NCBI GenBank assembly: GCA_963712825.1
Contig: CAVQJP010000016.1
Span: 620,001-684,000, forward strand
Origin: AP-15 sp963712825
GTDB taxonomy: Bacteria > Pseudomonadota > Alphaproteobacteria > ATCC43930 > CGMCC-115725
DNA length: 64,000 bases
Direction of reading: 5' to 3'
Shown piece after piece: positions 53,280 to 62,063 of this stretch (its first letter is position 1; the number at the start of each line of letters is the position of its first letter). A program made the position numbers and the translations under genes. The notes beneath the pieces are model-generated. The model worked only from the letters and a program-made list of their open reading frames with translations. It ran no database searches and was not told the DNA's origin.

Positions 53280-55586
53280 ATGAGCGAGATGCGCTCCGTC
53301 ATCGGCGACCGGCCGAAGCGGCGCGAGGATTTGCGCTTTCTGACCGGGCGCGGCGCCTATCTCGACGACCTCGCCTTCGACGCCCTGACCCATGCGGTCG
53401 TGCTTCGCTCGCCGCACGCCCATGCGCGAATCGACGCCATTGACGCGAGCGCCGCACAGGCGGCGCCGGGCGTGCTCGCGGTGCTGACCGCGGCCGATGC
53501 GCGGGCCGACGGGCTGGGCCCGCTGCTCCCGACCGCGGCCGCGAATGCCCAGACCGGCGCGCCGTTCGCGTTTGCACCGCAGCCGCTGCTGGCCGCCGAC
53601 AAGGTCCGCTATGCCGGCGAGCCGGTGGCGGTGGTCGTCGCCAAAACCCGCGCCCAGGCGCTCGACGCCGCCGAGCTCGTCGCCGTCGATTATGTGCCGC
53701 TGCCCGCGGTGACGACGACCGATGCCGCGGGTGCGGCCGGCGCGCCGCAGATCGCCGCCGAAGCGCCGGGCAATGTTTGTTTCGACTGGCGGACCGGCGA
53801 CAGCGCCGCCGTCGAGCGGGCGTTTGCCGCGGCCGCTCATGTGGTCCGGCTGCGGCTCGACAACCACCGGATCGTCACCAATCCGATGGAGCCGCGCGGC
53901 ATCGTCGGTTTGTGGGATGCGGAGCACGGCCGCTACACCGCGTACGTCTCGGCGCAGAGCATCCACAACACCCGCGACCACGCGGCCCGCGCGCTCGGCG
54001 TGCCCCCAACCGCCGTCCGGTTTGTCGCCCCCGATGTCGGCGGCGGCTTTGGCGCCAAGAACTTCATCTACCCCGAGCACGTGCTGATCCCGTGGGCGGC
54101 AAAGCGGGTCGGGCGGCCGGTCAAATGGATCGCCAGCCGCGGCGAGGTCTTTCTCGCCGATCATCAGGCGCGCGACCACGTCGCCGACGCGGCATTGGCG
54201 CTCGACGCGCAGGGTCGTTTCCTGGCGCTCAGGGTCGAGAGCACCGCCAATGTCGGGGCTTACCTCGTCAGCGCCGGCGGGGTGCAGACCTTCCAGTATG
54301 TCCACCTGCCGGGCACGGTCTACCGGATCCCGGCAATCGCCTTGCGCGTCGCCGCGGTCTTGACCAACACCGCGCCGATCGGGGTCACCCGCGGCCCCGG
54401 CTTTGCCGAGGCGGTCAACATCGTCGAGCGGCTGGTCGACAGGGCCGCGCGCGAATGCGGCTTCGACCGGGCCGAATTGCGGCGCATCAACCTCGTTCCG
54501 GCGGCGGCGATGCCGATGACCAACCCGTTCGGCAACAAGGTCGACAGCGGCGCCTTTCCCGAGACCTTCGACCAGGCCCTCGCCCGCGCCGATGTCGCCG
54601 GCTTTGCCGCGCGGCGCCGCGCGAGCGAGGCGTCAGGGAAGCTCCGCGGTCTCGGCTTTGCCTACCACATCAAGGCGACCGGCGGCTCGCCGAGCGAGAA
54701 TGTCGACATCCGGTTTGAAGCCGACGGCTCGGTGGCCTTGATCACCGGCACCCAGACAATCGGCCAGGGCCACGAGACGACCTTTCCGCAAATCCTCGCC
54801 GACCGCCTCGGGCTGGCGAACGAGCGCATCCGGCTGGTTCAGGGCGACACCGATCTGATCCCGATCGGCGGCGGCCACGGCAGCTCGCGGGCGACCTATA
54901 TGGGCGGCACCGCGATCTGGCGCGCCTCCGACGAGATCATCGCCAAGGGCACGCGGATCGCCGCCGAGGCGCTCGAAGCCGCGGAAGCCGACATCCATTT
55001 CGAGAATGGCGACTTTGTCGTCATCGGCACCGACCGCCGGATGCGCCTGCTCGAAATCGCCGCGGTCGCCCGCGACAAGGGCGCCCCGCTCGACACCTAC
55101 TACGCCTGGACGCGCGAGTGGATGACGTTCCCCAACGGCGCCCATGTCGCGGAGGTCGAGGTCGATCCCGACACCGGCCGGGCGACGCTCGCACGCTATA
55201 CCGCGGTCGACGATTACGGCGTGCTGGTCAACCCGATGATCGCCGCGGGGCAGGCGCATGGCGCCATCGCGCAAGGCGTCGGCCAGGCCTTGCTCGAGCA
55301 CGCGGCCTACGACCCGCAATCGGGTCAGCTCGTCGCCGGCTCGTTTATGGACTACGCCTTGCCGCGCGCCGACGACCTGCCGTCCTACGAACTCGGCTTC
55401 AACAACACCCGCTGCACGACCAACCCGCTCGGCGTCAAAGGCTGCGGCGAGGCGGGTGCGGTTGCCGGCTTCCCGGCGATCGCAAACGCCATCCTCGACG
55501 CCCTCGCCCCCCTCGGTGTGAGCGATCTCGCCGGCCCTGCCACCCCCGCCAACATCTGGCGGCGGATCGGGGATCACCGTCGCTGA
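53280..55586 (+). CDS. Molybdopterin dehydrogenase large subunit (xanthine dehydrogenase family)
   Basis: A 768-residue molybdenum hydroxylase large subunit. The N-terminal domain has RREDLRFLTGRGAYLDD. Cofactor-binding parts are VGGGFGAKNFIYPEH, TRGPGFAEAVNIVERL, TQTIGQGHETTFPQI and KGCGEAGAVAGFPAI; the Glu in the last is the catalytic base in this family. The CO-dehydrogenase form I loop AYRCSFR is absent, so it is not a true CoxL. The usual medium (FAD) and small (2Fe-2S) subunit genes are missing on both sides. AGAGGAATGAA precedes the ATG. It is divergent from alr. Confidence 0.92.
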   Translation: MSEMRSVIGDRPKRREDLRFLTGRGAYLDDLAFDALTHAVVLRSPHAHARIDAIDASAAQAAPGVLAVLTAADARADGLGPLLPTAAANAQTGAPFAFAPQPLLAADKVRYAGEPVAVVVAKTRAQALDAAELVAVDYVPLPAVTTTDAAGAAGAPQIAAEAPGNVCFDWRTGDSAAVERAFAAAAHVVRLRLDNHRIVTNPMEPRGIVGLWDAEHGRYTAYVSAQSIHNTRDHAARALGVPPTAVRFVAPDVGGGFGAKNFIYPEHVLIPWAAKRVGRPVKWIASRGEVFLADHQARDHVADAALALDAQGRFLALRVESTANVGAYLVSAGGVQTFQYVHLPGTVYRIPAIALRVAAVLTNTAPIGVTRGPGFAEAVNIVERLVDRAARECGFDRAELRRINLVPAAAMPMTNPFGNKVDSGAFPETFDQALARADVAGFAARRRASEASGKLRGLGFAYHIKATGGSPSENVDIRFEADGSVALITGTQTIGQGHETTFPQILADRLGLANERIRLVQGDTDLIPIGGGHGSSRATYMGGTAIWRASDEIIAKGTRIAAEALEAAEADIHFENGDFVVIGTDRRMRLLEIAAVARDKGAPLDTYYAWTREWMTFPNGAHVAEVEVDPDTGRATLARYTAVDDYGVLVNPMIAAGQAHGAIAQGVGQALLEHAAYDPQSGQLVAGSFMDYALPRADDLPSYELGFNNTRCTTNPLGVKGCGEAGAVAGFPAIANAILDALAPLGVSDLAGPATPANIWRRIGDHRR

Positions 55587-55766
55587 ACGATGACTTTCCT
55601 TCAAATTCCCGTAGAATCGGGAGACAGCTGGGGTCGGCGCTGCCGAAACAGTGCGTTGCGACGGTCGGCGCCCGCCCCAAACCGGTCATTCCTGGGCGCG
55701 CTTGACGCGGCGGCGGGCGTGTCATGATACTGGTCGACACAGATTAGGGGCACGGGAGGAAAGGCC

Positions 55767-56057
55767 ATGGCGGTCCGGCTCGTCGTTTCGTTTCAGGCCG
55801 CACCCGGCAATGGCGCCGAGCTCGCGCAGGCGATGAAGGCGCGCTGCGAGGTCTCGCGGCAGGACGCCGGCTGCGAACAGTTCGAGGTGTTCCAGAGCGT
55901 TCTCGATCCCGACAAGCTGGTCCTGCTCGAATTGTGGAAGGACCAGGCGGCGCTCGACGCCCACGCCAAGCTGCAGACGCAGCGCCCGCCTTTGCCGGAC
56001 GGGCTGCGGCTGGGCGCGGGCGCGCGCGAGGACTATCCCTACAACCGTACCCGCTGA
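55767..56057 (+). CDS. ABM-fold quinol monooxygenase-like protein
   Basis: A 96-residue antibiotic biosynthesis monooxygenase domain: a small ferredoxin-like fold, usually dimeric and cofactor-free. Marks are MKARCEVSRQDAGCEQFEVF and LVLLELWKDQAALDAHAKL. AGGAAAGG stands before the ATG. The stop lies in a 22-base tandem repeat (18 of 22 bases conserved between units at 56042 and 56064). The luciferase-like gene starts 39 bases later and may be co-transcribed, giving two oxygenases for one route. Confidence 0.88.
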   Translation: MAVRLVVSFQAAPGNGAELAQAMKARCEVSRQDAGCEQFEVFQSVLDPDKLVLLELWKDQAALDAHAKLQTQRPPLPDGLRLGAGAREDYPYNRTR

Positions 56058-56096
56058 ACGGGGCAACCGTACCCGCTGAACCCGGGAGGCGCCAAC

Positions 56097-57176
56097 ATGC
56101 AGGTCTCGTATTTCGAAACCGGCCGCTACGACGCACCCTCGAACCTGCCGCGGCAATGGCCGATGCCGGCCGGCGGCTACGACCGCGAGGCGGGCTCGCG
56201 CGCTTTTCGCGGCATGGTCGAGCGCAGCCGGTATGCCGAGGAGCTAGGCTTCGACTGGGTCAGCGTCTCCGAGCACCATTATTCGCCGCGCATCCTGACC
56301 CCGTCGCTGCCGATCGCCGCGGCCTACATCGCCTCCCACGTGCACAACATCAAGATCGCGCTCTTGGGTCCGATCGTGCCGCAGAGCAACCCGGTGCTGC
56401 TCGCCGAGGAAATGGCGATGCTCGACACGATGGCCGAGGGCCGCCTCGTCGTCGGCATGCTGCGCGGCACCACCAACGAGATGCTGACCTATGACCTCAA
56501 CCCCGAGGAATTGCGCGGGCGCACCGATGAGGGCATGGAGCTGATCCTGCGTGCCTGGAAGGAACCTGAACCCTTCGGCTGGCAGGGACGGCATTTCCAT
56601 TACCGCACCGTGTCGGTGTGGCCAAAGCCGCTGCAGCAGCCGCTGCCGCCGATCTATGCCCTCGGCACCAGCAGCGAGGCGAGCGACTTCGCGGCGCGCA
56701 ACCATGTCGGCCTCGGCGTGTCGTTCGGTCCCTACGACGCAATGGGCAAGGTAACCGGCTACTACAAGGACCAATGCCAGCACTGGGGCTGGCAGCCGGA
56801 GCCGCACCACATCATCTACCGCGCCAACATCCTGATCGCCGAGACCGACGAGGAGGCGCAGCAGGCACTGGCGCAGTATCCGCGGCAGGCGGTGTTCCCG
56901 CTGAACGCCGGGGTCGCTGCCGGGCTGTTGGCGCTTGACCAGCGCAACGTCGCCGGCGAGGGGCGGCGGCCGGCCAATGTCAACCGGGCGCTGCCGATCA
57001 ATTTCTGCGGCGGGCCGGACGAGATCGTCGCACAACTGAAAGAAGCCCGCGAGCAGATCGGGTGCGGCGTCGTCGATCTGTCGTTCCAGACCCCGGGCTC
57101 GGATGCGCCCGACGAGCTGATGGAAGCGCTCGAGCTGTTCGGCAACAAGGTGCTGCCGCACGTCCGCGACATCTGA
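56097..57176 (+). CDS. Luciferase-like (LLM class) flavin-dependent monooxygenase
   Basis: A 359-residue flavin-dependent enzyme of the bacterial luciferase group. It has AEELGFDWVSVSEHHYSPR near the N terminus, IALLGPIVPQSNPVLLAEEM, LDTMAEGRLVVGMLRGTTNE, HFHYRTVSVWPKPLQQPLPP and a C-terminal NFCGGPDEIVAQLKEAREQIG. It uses reduced flavin and oxygen to oxidise an unknown substrate. GGGAGG precedes the ATG. It sits behind the ABM protein and ahead of a repeat-rich stretch. Confidence 0.92.
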   Translation: MQVSYFETGRYDAPSNLPRQWPMPAGGYDREAGSRAFRGMVERSRYAEELGFDWVSVSEHHYSPRILTPSLPIAAAYIASHVHNIKIALLGPIVPQSNPVLLAEEMAMLDTMAEGRLVVGMLRGTTNEMLTYDLNPEELRGRTDEGMELILRAWKEPEPFGWQGRHFHYRTVSVWPKPLQQPLPPIYALGTSSEASDFAARNHVGLGVSFGPYDAMGKVTGYYKDQCQHWGWQPEPHHIIYRANILIAETDEEAQQALAQYPRQAVFPLNAGVAAGLLALDQRNVAGEGRRPANVNRALPINFCGGPDEIVAQLKEAREQIGCGVVDLSFQTPGSDAPDELMEALELFGNKVLPHVRDI

Positions 57177-57564
57177 AAAAATCTGAAAAAAGAAGGAAGC
57201 GGGATTGGCAGCCGAGTTCCGCGAGTGCGCTTGAGGGCGAAGTGGTCCGAGGCAGACAGATAGTACCCATTCCTGCTTCCTCGTCACCCCCGCAAAAGCG
57301 GGGGCCCAGGGCCAGCGACGAAGCGGTTGCTTGGGTTCCCGCTTTCGCGGGAATGACGAAAGAGGGCGGGTATCAAGCGTTGGCCTCGCGCCACTAGTGC
57401 TCAGATGCATTCGGGTGATTCAAACTCGTGGCCCTTTTTTTGCCTTCCCGGCGGAGGCTGGGACCCATTTCCACCGTGGGCACCGGCCTTCGCCGGTGTG
57501 GTCGGATTTTAGTGTGGGCATTGGTCTGCGGTCACCAAGTGAATCTTCAGAATGCGTCAGTGCA
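57177..57564. repeat. Repeat-rich intergenic stretch with three REP-like hairpins
   Basis: No gene in 388 bases. Perfect stems lie at 57287-57304 (CCCCCGC/GCGGGGG), 57336-57353 (TTCCCGC/GCGGGAA, followed by TGACG) and 57481-57498 (CACCGGC/GCCGGTG). The first two face each other, like a paired REP/BIME unit. A copy related to the second lies at 9224-9237. Confidence 0.75.
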
Positions 57565-57930
57565 CTAGAACATCGTGTTGGCGTTGGCCGAGGTCTCCGG
57601 GATCGGTTGGATCACATCCCAGTGCTCGAGAACCTTGCCGCCTTCCAAGCGGAAGATGTCCACCACCGCCTCTCCACGAGGATTATCTGACAGGCCGTGC
57701 CAATGACTGTGAAGAATAACGTAATCGCCGTCAGCAAAGACACGCTTGATCTCGCAGTGGGCATCCGTGAGCCAGGTAGCGACCTTCCTCAAGCCTTCCA
57801 TGCCGTCTTCGATCAGCGGATTGTGCTGAAGATAGGGGGCCCCAGCGTAAAGCCGGAAGGCATCTTCGACCCGGCCGTCGATCACGGCTTTGTAGAAGGT
57901 GACGGCGATGTCTTTGTTGGTCTCGGACAC
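57565..57930 (-). CDS. SnoaL-like / NTF2-fold protein
   Basis: A 121-residue alpha+beta-cone protein of the SnoaL-like group. Marks are IAVTFYKAVIDGRVEDAF, YLQHNPLIEDGMEG, GDYVILHSHWHGL and VDIFRLEGGKVLEHWDVIQPI, all typical of SnoaL-type proteins often annotated as nuclear transport factor 2 family. The start is GTG 57930 with AGGAG upstream. Its last codons (ANANTMF) recur 380 bases upstream, at 57,948-57,969, suggesting loss of a tandem copy. Function unknown. Confidence 0.88.
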   Translation of the reverse strand: MSETNKDIAVTFYKAVIDGRVEDAFRLYAGAPYLQHNPLIEDGMEGLRKVATWLTDAHCEIKRVFADGDYVILHSHWHGLSDNPRGEAVVDIFRLEGGKVLEHWDVIQPIPETSANANTMF

Positions 57931-58322
57931 GGGCTTTCTCCTCGATCAGAAACATCGTGTTGGCATTGGTGGAGATATAAGAGTATCTACGCCTATCCAG
58001 CCCGGAAGACGTGGGACCGTGCTCGCGAGTGTCAAGGGCGATGCATTGGATCGATAAGAGCTGTTGCCAGCGACGGTGAGTTCCTAGTGTCCTGGTTTAG
58101 AAGTTTGTCGGTTTATACGACGTCTTCTTGTCATACCGGCGAAGGCCGGTACCTACGGTCGCAGTGGGTCCCGACCTTCGTCGGGATGACGAGACGGGTG
58201 ATACCGCGAACTTCTCGATCAGGACACTAGCGCCAGTTCCATGTGTTGTGGGACCGTCGGGCAAAGTACGATGTTTCTCGCTTGCGCGGTGACGCAGGGG
58301 CTGAGACGAGGGGAGGCGGCGT
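57931..58322. other. Intergenic stretch with gene-end remnant and REP-like hairpins
   Basis: No gene in 392 bases. At 57948-57969 lies a near copy of the SnoaL gene's 3' end. Stems occur at 58135-58150 (ACCGGC/GCCGGT) and 58170-58185 (CCCGAC/GTCGGG), the second followed by ATGACG, again REP-like. A promoter for the Asp-box gene must lie in the last 100 bases but none is obvious. Confidence 0.55.
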
Positions 58323-59330
58323 ATGGCAGCGGATTACAGCATCTGTCTGGGCACGGCTGGCTGGGGTGTGTGGCACAGTCCGGATGCCGGAACCTCGTGG
58401 ACGCGGCATCGCGCCCCGTTCCCGCTCAACAGCCGCATCCAGGCGCTGGTCGCCCATCCCAAAGAGGCGCGTACCGTTCTCGCCGGCGGCGACACGGGCT
58501 TGTTCGCGAGCCGCGATGGCGGCGCGCGGTGGGAATGCGTCGGGGGCGCCAATGAGGGCGCCAATGGCGCTTTGCCGACGATCTGGTCGCTGACCGTCGA
58601 CCCGGTCGATCCCGATATTCTCTTTGCCGGCACGCGCCCGGCCGGGGTCTATCGCTCGCGAGATGGTGGACGGCACTGGGAGAAATTGGCTCTAGACCTC
58701 GCCACGGAATGCTCGATCGGCACACCTTTCGTGACCAGCGTCGTCGTCGACCGCGACGATCATCGTATGGTCTGGGCCGGGGTGGAAATCGACGGCGTCT
58801 TCCGCAGCATGGACGGCGGGGACAGTTGGACGCACCTCAAGGGGGGCTTGTACGACCCGGACATTCACGCCGTGACGATCGCGCCGACCCGGCCCAAGCG
58901 CATCTATGCCAGCACGGCGCGCGAAATGTTTGTCAGCAGCGATCTGGGCGAGACCTGGCAGCCCTTGGGCATCAAGGAGAAATGGCCGCTGCCCTATGCC
59001 CGCGGCATGGCGGTCAAGGCCGATGATCCGGGCGTGCTGTTCGCCGGCTGCGGCGAGACCACGACCGGCGAAAAGGGCCACGTGCTCCGCACCACCGACT
59101 TCGGCGAGACCTGGGAGACCCTGCCGCTCCCGACCGAGCCCAACGCCACCCTATGGGGCCTCGCCACCCACCCCGCCGACCCCGACCGCATTGTGGCGTT
59201 CACCCTCTTCGGCGAGGTCTACGTCACCGACGACGCCGGCGCCTCCTGGCGCAAAATCCCCCGCGAATTCGGCGAGATCCGGTCCGCAGCCTGGGTTCCG
59301 AGCCGCCGCCTGGGTGCCAAATTAATTTAA
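58323..59330 (+). CDS. Asp-box (BNR) repeat beta-propeller protein
   Basis: A 335-residue protein with seven Asp boxes (S/T-x-D-x-G-x-x-W): SPDAGTSW, SRDGGARW, SRDGGRHW, SMDGGDSW, SSDLGETW, TTDFGETW and TDDAGASW. They are spaced about 40-55 residues apart, which fits a seven-bladed propeller of the sialidase/VPS10-like fold. There is no signal peptide and no sialidase FRIP or catalytic triad seen. It is more likely a binding scaffold or a glycosidase-like protein of unknown activity. GAGGCGG precedes the ATG. It is convergent with the kinase tricistron, 30 bases away. Confidence 0.85.
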   Translation: MAADYSICLGTAGWGVWHSPDAGTSWTRHRAPFPLNSRIQALVAHPKEARTVLAGGDTGLFASRDGGARWECVGGANEGANGALPTIWSLTVDPVDPDILFAGTRPAGVYRSRDGGRHWEKLALDLATECSIGTPFVTSVVVDRDDHRMVWAGVEIDGVFRSMDGGDSWTHLKGGLYDPDIHAVTIAPTRPKRIYASTAREMFVSSDLGETWQPLGIKEKWPLPYARGMAVKADDPGVLFAGCGETTTGEKGHVLRTTDFGETWETLPLPTEPNATLWGLATHPADPDRIVAFTLFGEVYVTDDAGASWRKIPREFGEIRSAAWVPSRRLGAKLI

Positions 59331-59359
59331 CTGTGGTCGCGGTCAACCGAGGGCTTATT

Positions 59360-60871
59360 TCATCTCTCAGCTTCGTCCTCACGTTCGAGCGGGAGACCAG
59401 ATTGCGAGCCCCTTGAGCGGTTTCGGTTTCGCTTATCTCGCGCTTGATAATTAGAGGTGACCTGAGATTGGTAGCGCATTTTATCAATTAGAGGTTCGAG
59501 ATACGGCCAAAGAAGATGGGCTAAATTCGCCACTGCATCTTCGTTGGACCGGATTCGTGGCCGAGCATCAGTCGAGACATTTCGCGTGTTCTCGGCGCGT
59601 GCCGGTTCCTGAGCTGTGGCGGCTTCAGTAAGCGGAACCGCGATATTGACGCCCGGTAAAAGGGAGATCGTGACGAGTCTCGATTGTTTAAGGCGAAGAT
59701 GGACAAAAGGATCAGATAGTTGCGGATCGACCAAGACCTTTGCTTCGTCGAGTGCCACGTCGCAGGTCGGTGCATCGTCAAGTCGGAGCGGACGCATTAG
59801 TTCCCGCGCGACGAGTTTACCTAGGCCATCGAAGCTCGAAGTCCAGATCACCGGCTCACCGACCCCACCCAGAACGTAGGCCCAGGCGGTTATTTCGGGC
59901 AATTGGTTGGAATGAACCTCCGCTATGCTAAGGCTTGGCGCACCCCCGGCCGCTACTGTTGCCAAGTACCCGGCCAAAAATGCGAGTGACCCTCTTCGGG
60001 GTCCTGCGGCCTCGGTTTCGTGCTCATTCAAAGCAAGCACCAGCTTGTCGAATTGCTTGAGCCGTTGTTCAGGCGCCATCTTTGAAAGATGGGTGAATAT
60101 CTGCGCTTCTGGGGCGAGCTCACGAAGCGGTTCGACAAAATACCACGCATCTTCCTCTCGCTGAGCGCTCTGGTGATCTCGTATACGCTCACGAAAATCT
60201 CGAAGTCGCCGAAGACTCGAAACTAAGGGTGCAAGCTCAGCGTGCCGACCGTGCAAGTCTGACGACGCAGCGGTCGACAGCACAGTCCAAATAGGCTCAA
60301 GGACAGCACGGAGCCGAGCGTGGCGCAACTCGCTGTGTCGAAACAGTCGATTGGCGAGATCGAACCGTTCCGCGATCTCAGATGTCGGGACCCGATCCCA
60401 CAGGGCTTTCCCGCGAGCTACTGCGAAGGTTTGGGTGGCAAAGCAGGCAGCTACTCGAAGCTGGGCTATCGGCCGTTCGGACAGAAGCAACGCCTCAGCT
60501 ACCGCCAGACCGGTCCAAGCGGCTTGATATCCGTTCAGATCGGCCTCGCGGGTCAGCCCGCGAACCAACTCGAAATGCTCTGGCCGTAGCAGATGCGCCC
60601 ATGTGGTGAGGGGGGACAGATCGCTCCGAAGTTGCGCAAACCGGCCGCACAAGCGTTTCTGATCTTCCTCCCGAGCCACCAAAACAATTGGCTGTACGAC
60701 CCCATCTGAGCGAGAAGGTTCACGCCAAACGACGCCAGTCACACCGCTACGGAGCCGGGAGGCAGGGATGCTGCCATACAGGTGTACGGCGTGACCCGCA
60801 CGACGCCCGACCACCAACTCGTTTAGCTCGGGTTCTGCGGCCTCAGTATAGGAATATTGATCCCTCTCCAT
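59360..60871 (-). CDS. Uncharacterised 503-residue protein of the kinase-helicase operon
   Basis: A mostly helical soluble protein that I do not recognise. An N-terminal beta-type segment (about 20-75: GHAVHLYGSIP, VVWREPSRSDGVVQPIVLVA) precedes long helices (100-260) and a mixed core (300-400: AYVLGGVGEPVIWTSSFDGLG, SDPFVHLRLKQSRLVTISLL). The tail is basic and disordered (KRNRNRSRG) and could touch nucleic acid. The ATG follows directly on the helicase stop TAG, with no gap. The two are therefore likely made together. No catalytic motif is evident. Confidence 0.75.
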   Translation of the reverse strand: MERDQYSYTEAAEPELNELVVGRRAGHAVHLYGSIPASRLRSGVTGVVWREPSRSDGVVQPIVLVAREEDQKRLCGRFAQLRSDLSPLTTWAHLLRPEHFELVRGLTREADLNGYQAAWTGLAVAEALLLSERPIAQLRVAACFATQTFAVARGKALWDRVPTSEIAERFDLANRLFRHSELRHARLRAVLEPIWTVLSTAASSDLHGRHAELAPLVSSLRRLRDFRERIRDHQSAQREEDAWYFVEPLRELAPEAQIFTHLSKMAPEQRLKQFDKLVLALNEHETEAAGPRRGSLAFLAGYLATVAAGGAPSLSIAEVHSNQLPEITAWAYVLGGVGEPVIWTSSFDGLGKLVARELMRPLRLDDAPTCDVALDEAKVLVDPQLSDPFVHLRLKQSRLVTISLLPGVNIAVPLTEAATAQEPARAENTRNVSTDARPRIRSNEDAVANLAHLLWPYLEPLIDKMRYQSQVTSNYQARDKRNRNRSRGSQSGLPLEREDEAER

Positions 60872-62049
60872 CTATGATTTCCATATCGAGGTTTGCGGAG
60901 CGGAATGAGCTCGTGCAATTTCTGGCGGTAGCTTTCTGGTGTAGTATATGTCGAGACGGGTCTTCGCTCTGGTAACCAACATGTAGTAGTGTTCAAGTGT
61001 GTGATGATAGCTAAGGTCCTCAGCAAAATAGCCAATGTAGTGCCCTAAACTCCAGTCCCTTACAGCCTTGTATTGTCAGGATGCATATCGGCATATCCGG
61101 ATGGAATGCTGGATCATACCCCCGATCGTCCTGGTCACCCCTCGCGCGGATGATCTTCGCCTTCCCTCGCAGATCAGGGTCCGATTCCAGATACCCCAGT
61201 ACGCGCTCCCGGTCGTCGCGCCTCGCGACCACCACCCCAAGGCGATCTCCCTGCCCGATGTAGTCGGAGTAAACGCGCACCTGGTCCTTCAACGTGGAGG
61301 CGCATAACTGAAGCTGGTCCTCTGCACTGCGCGGACCATGCGTGAAGATCGTACCGGGTCGAGGGCCGTCGTAATGGCAGGTGGATTTTAAAGTTTGACC
61401 GCCATCCACCTGCAAGAGCCGATCCGCGACCCGGCAGATTTCGGGGGCGATACGATAATGGAATTCCAGTTTCCGTTCTGCGATGTCCGAAAGAGATTCC
61501 CGAATAGCTTTCAGTCCAGATGCTGATCCATAGATTTTCTGCCGGTCATCCCCGACGAAAAACAATACCTTCCCCCATTGCCGCAGGAATCCTACTTCCT
61601 CCGGCACCAAGTCCTGAGCTTCGTCGACGAAAATGGCATCGTAACGGGGCAATTTGTTTTGATTTATTAAGTCCATACCTTCGGTTGCAAGTTGGGCCTT
61701 CCAAGCTGGCAGATCGCCAACTTGCACCGGCAGGTCCTTTCCGTGCTGCCGGTAGAGTGATCGTATCCATGACTTCTACCGTCGTAACCAACGCCTGTGG
61801 AAATATCTCCCGCCCCTGTGTGTCAAAGCACCCCGTTTTAACGAATTCAGTCAAAGAACGTGTAAACGTAAGAACAAGGACGTTCGGTAGCTCCTGACTA
61901 CGGACAAACTGAGCTCGTCGGAGAAGAATATTTGTTTTTCCCGAACCCGGTGGTCCTAATATCAAGTGGTTATGGCCGAGAGGTAGGTTCTCGATAAGGT
62001 CGATCTGATGCGGATCAAGCTGTTCTTTACGAGCCCACCAGAGTGACAT
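60872..62049 (-). pseudogene. Small superfamily 1 (UvrD-like) helicase, two one-base frameshifts as given
   Basis: Once two extra bases (about 61,776 and 61,034) are removed, it reads as exactly 392 codons. All SF1 motifs are then in order. The Q-like start is LDPHQIDLIENLP and Walker A is GPPGSGKTN (32-40). Motif Ia is VLVLTFTRSLTEF, II is IFVDEAQDL, III is VGDDRQKIYG and IV is EFHYRIAPEI. Motif V is LTIQGCKGLEFRALH and VI is LVTRAKTRLDIYY. At 391 residues it is much shorter than UvrD, lacking the 1B/2B domains. It starts 14 bases after the kinase. Either assembly errors or real decay explain the shifts; conserved sequence across both breaks favours errors or very recent damage. Confidence 0.8.
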
Positions 62050-62063
62050 AAACGATTCTCGGT

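Noticed and set aside
53280..55586. Form I carbon monoxide dehydrogenase CoxL
   Set aside because: The diagnostic AYRCSFR loop is absent and CoxM and CoxS are not adjacent.
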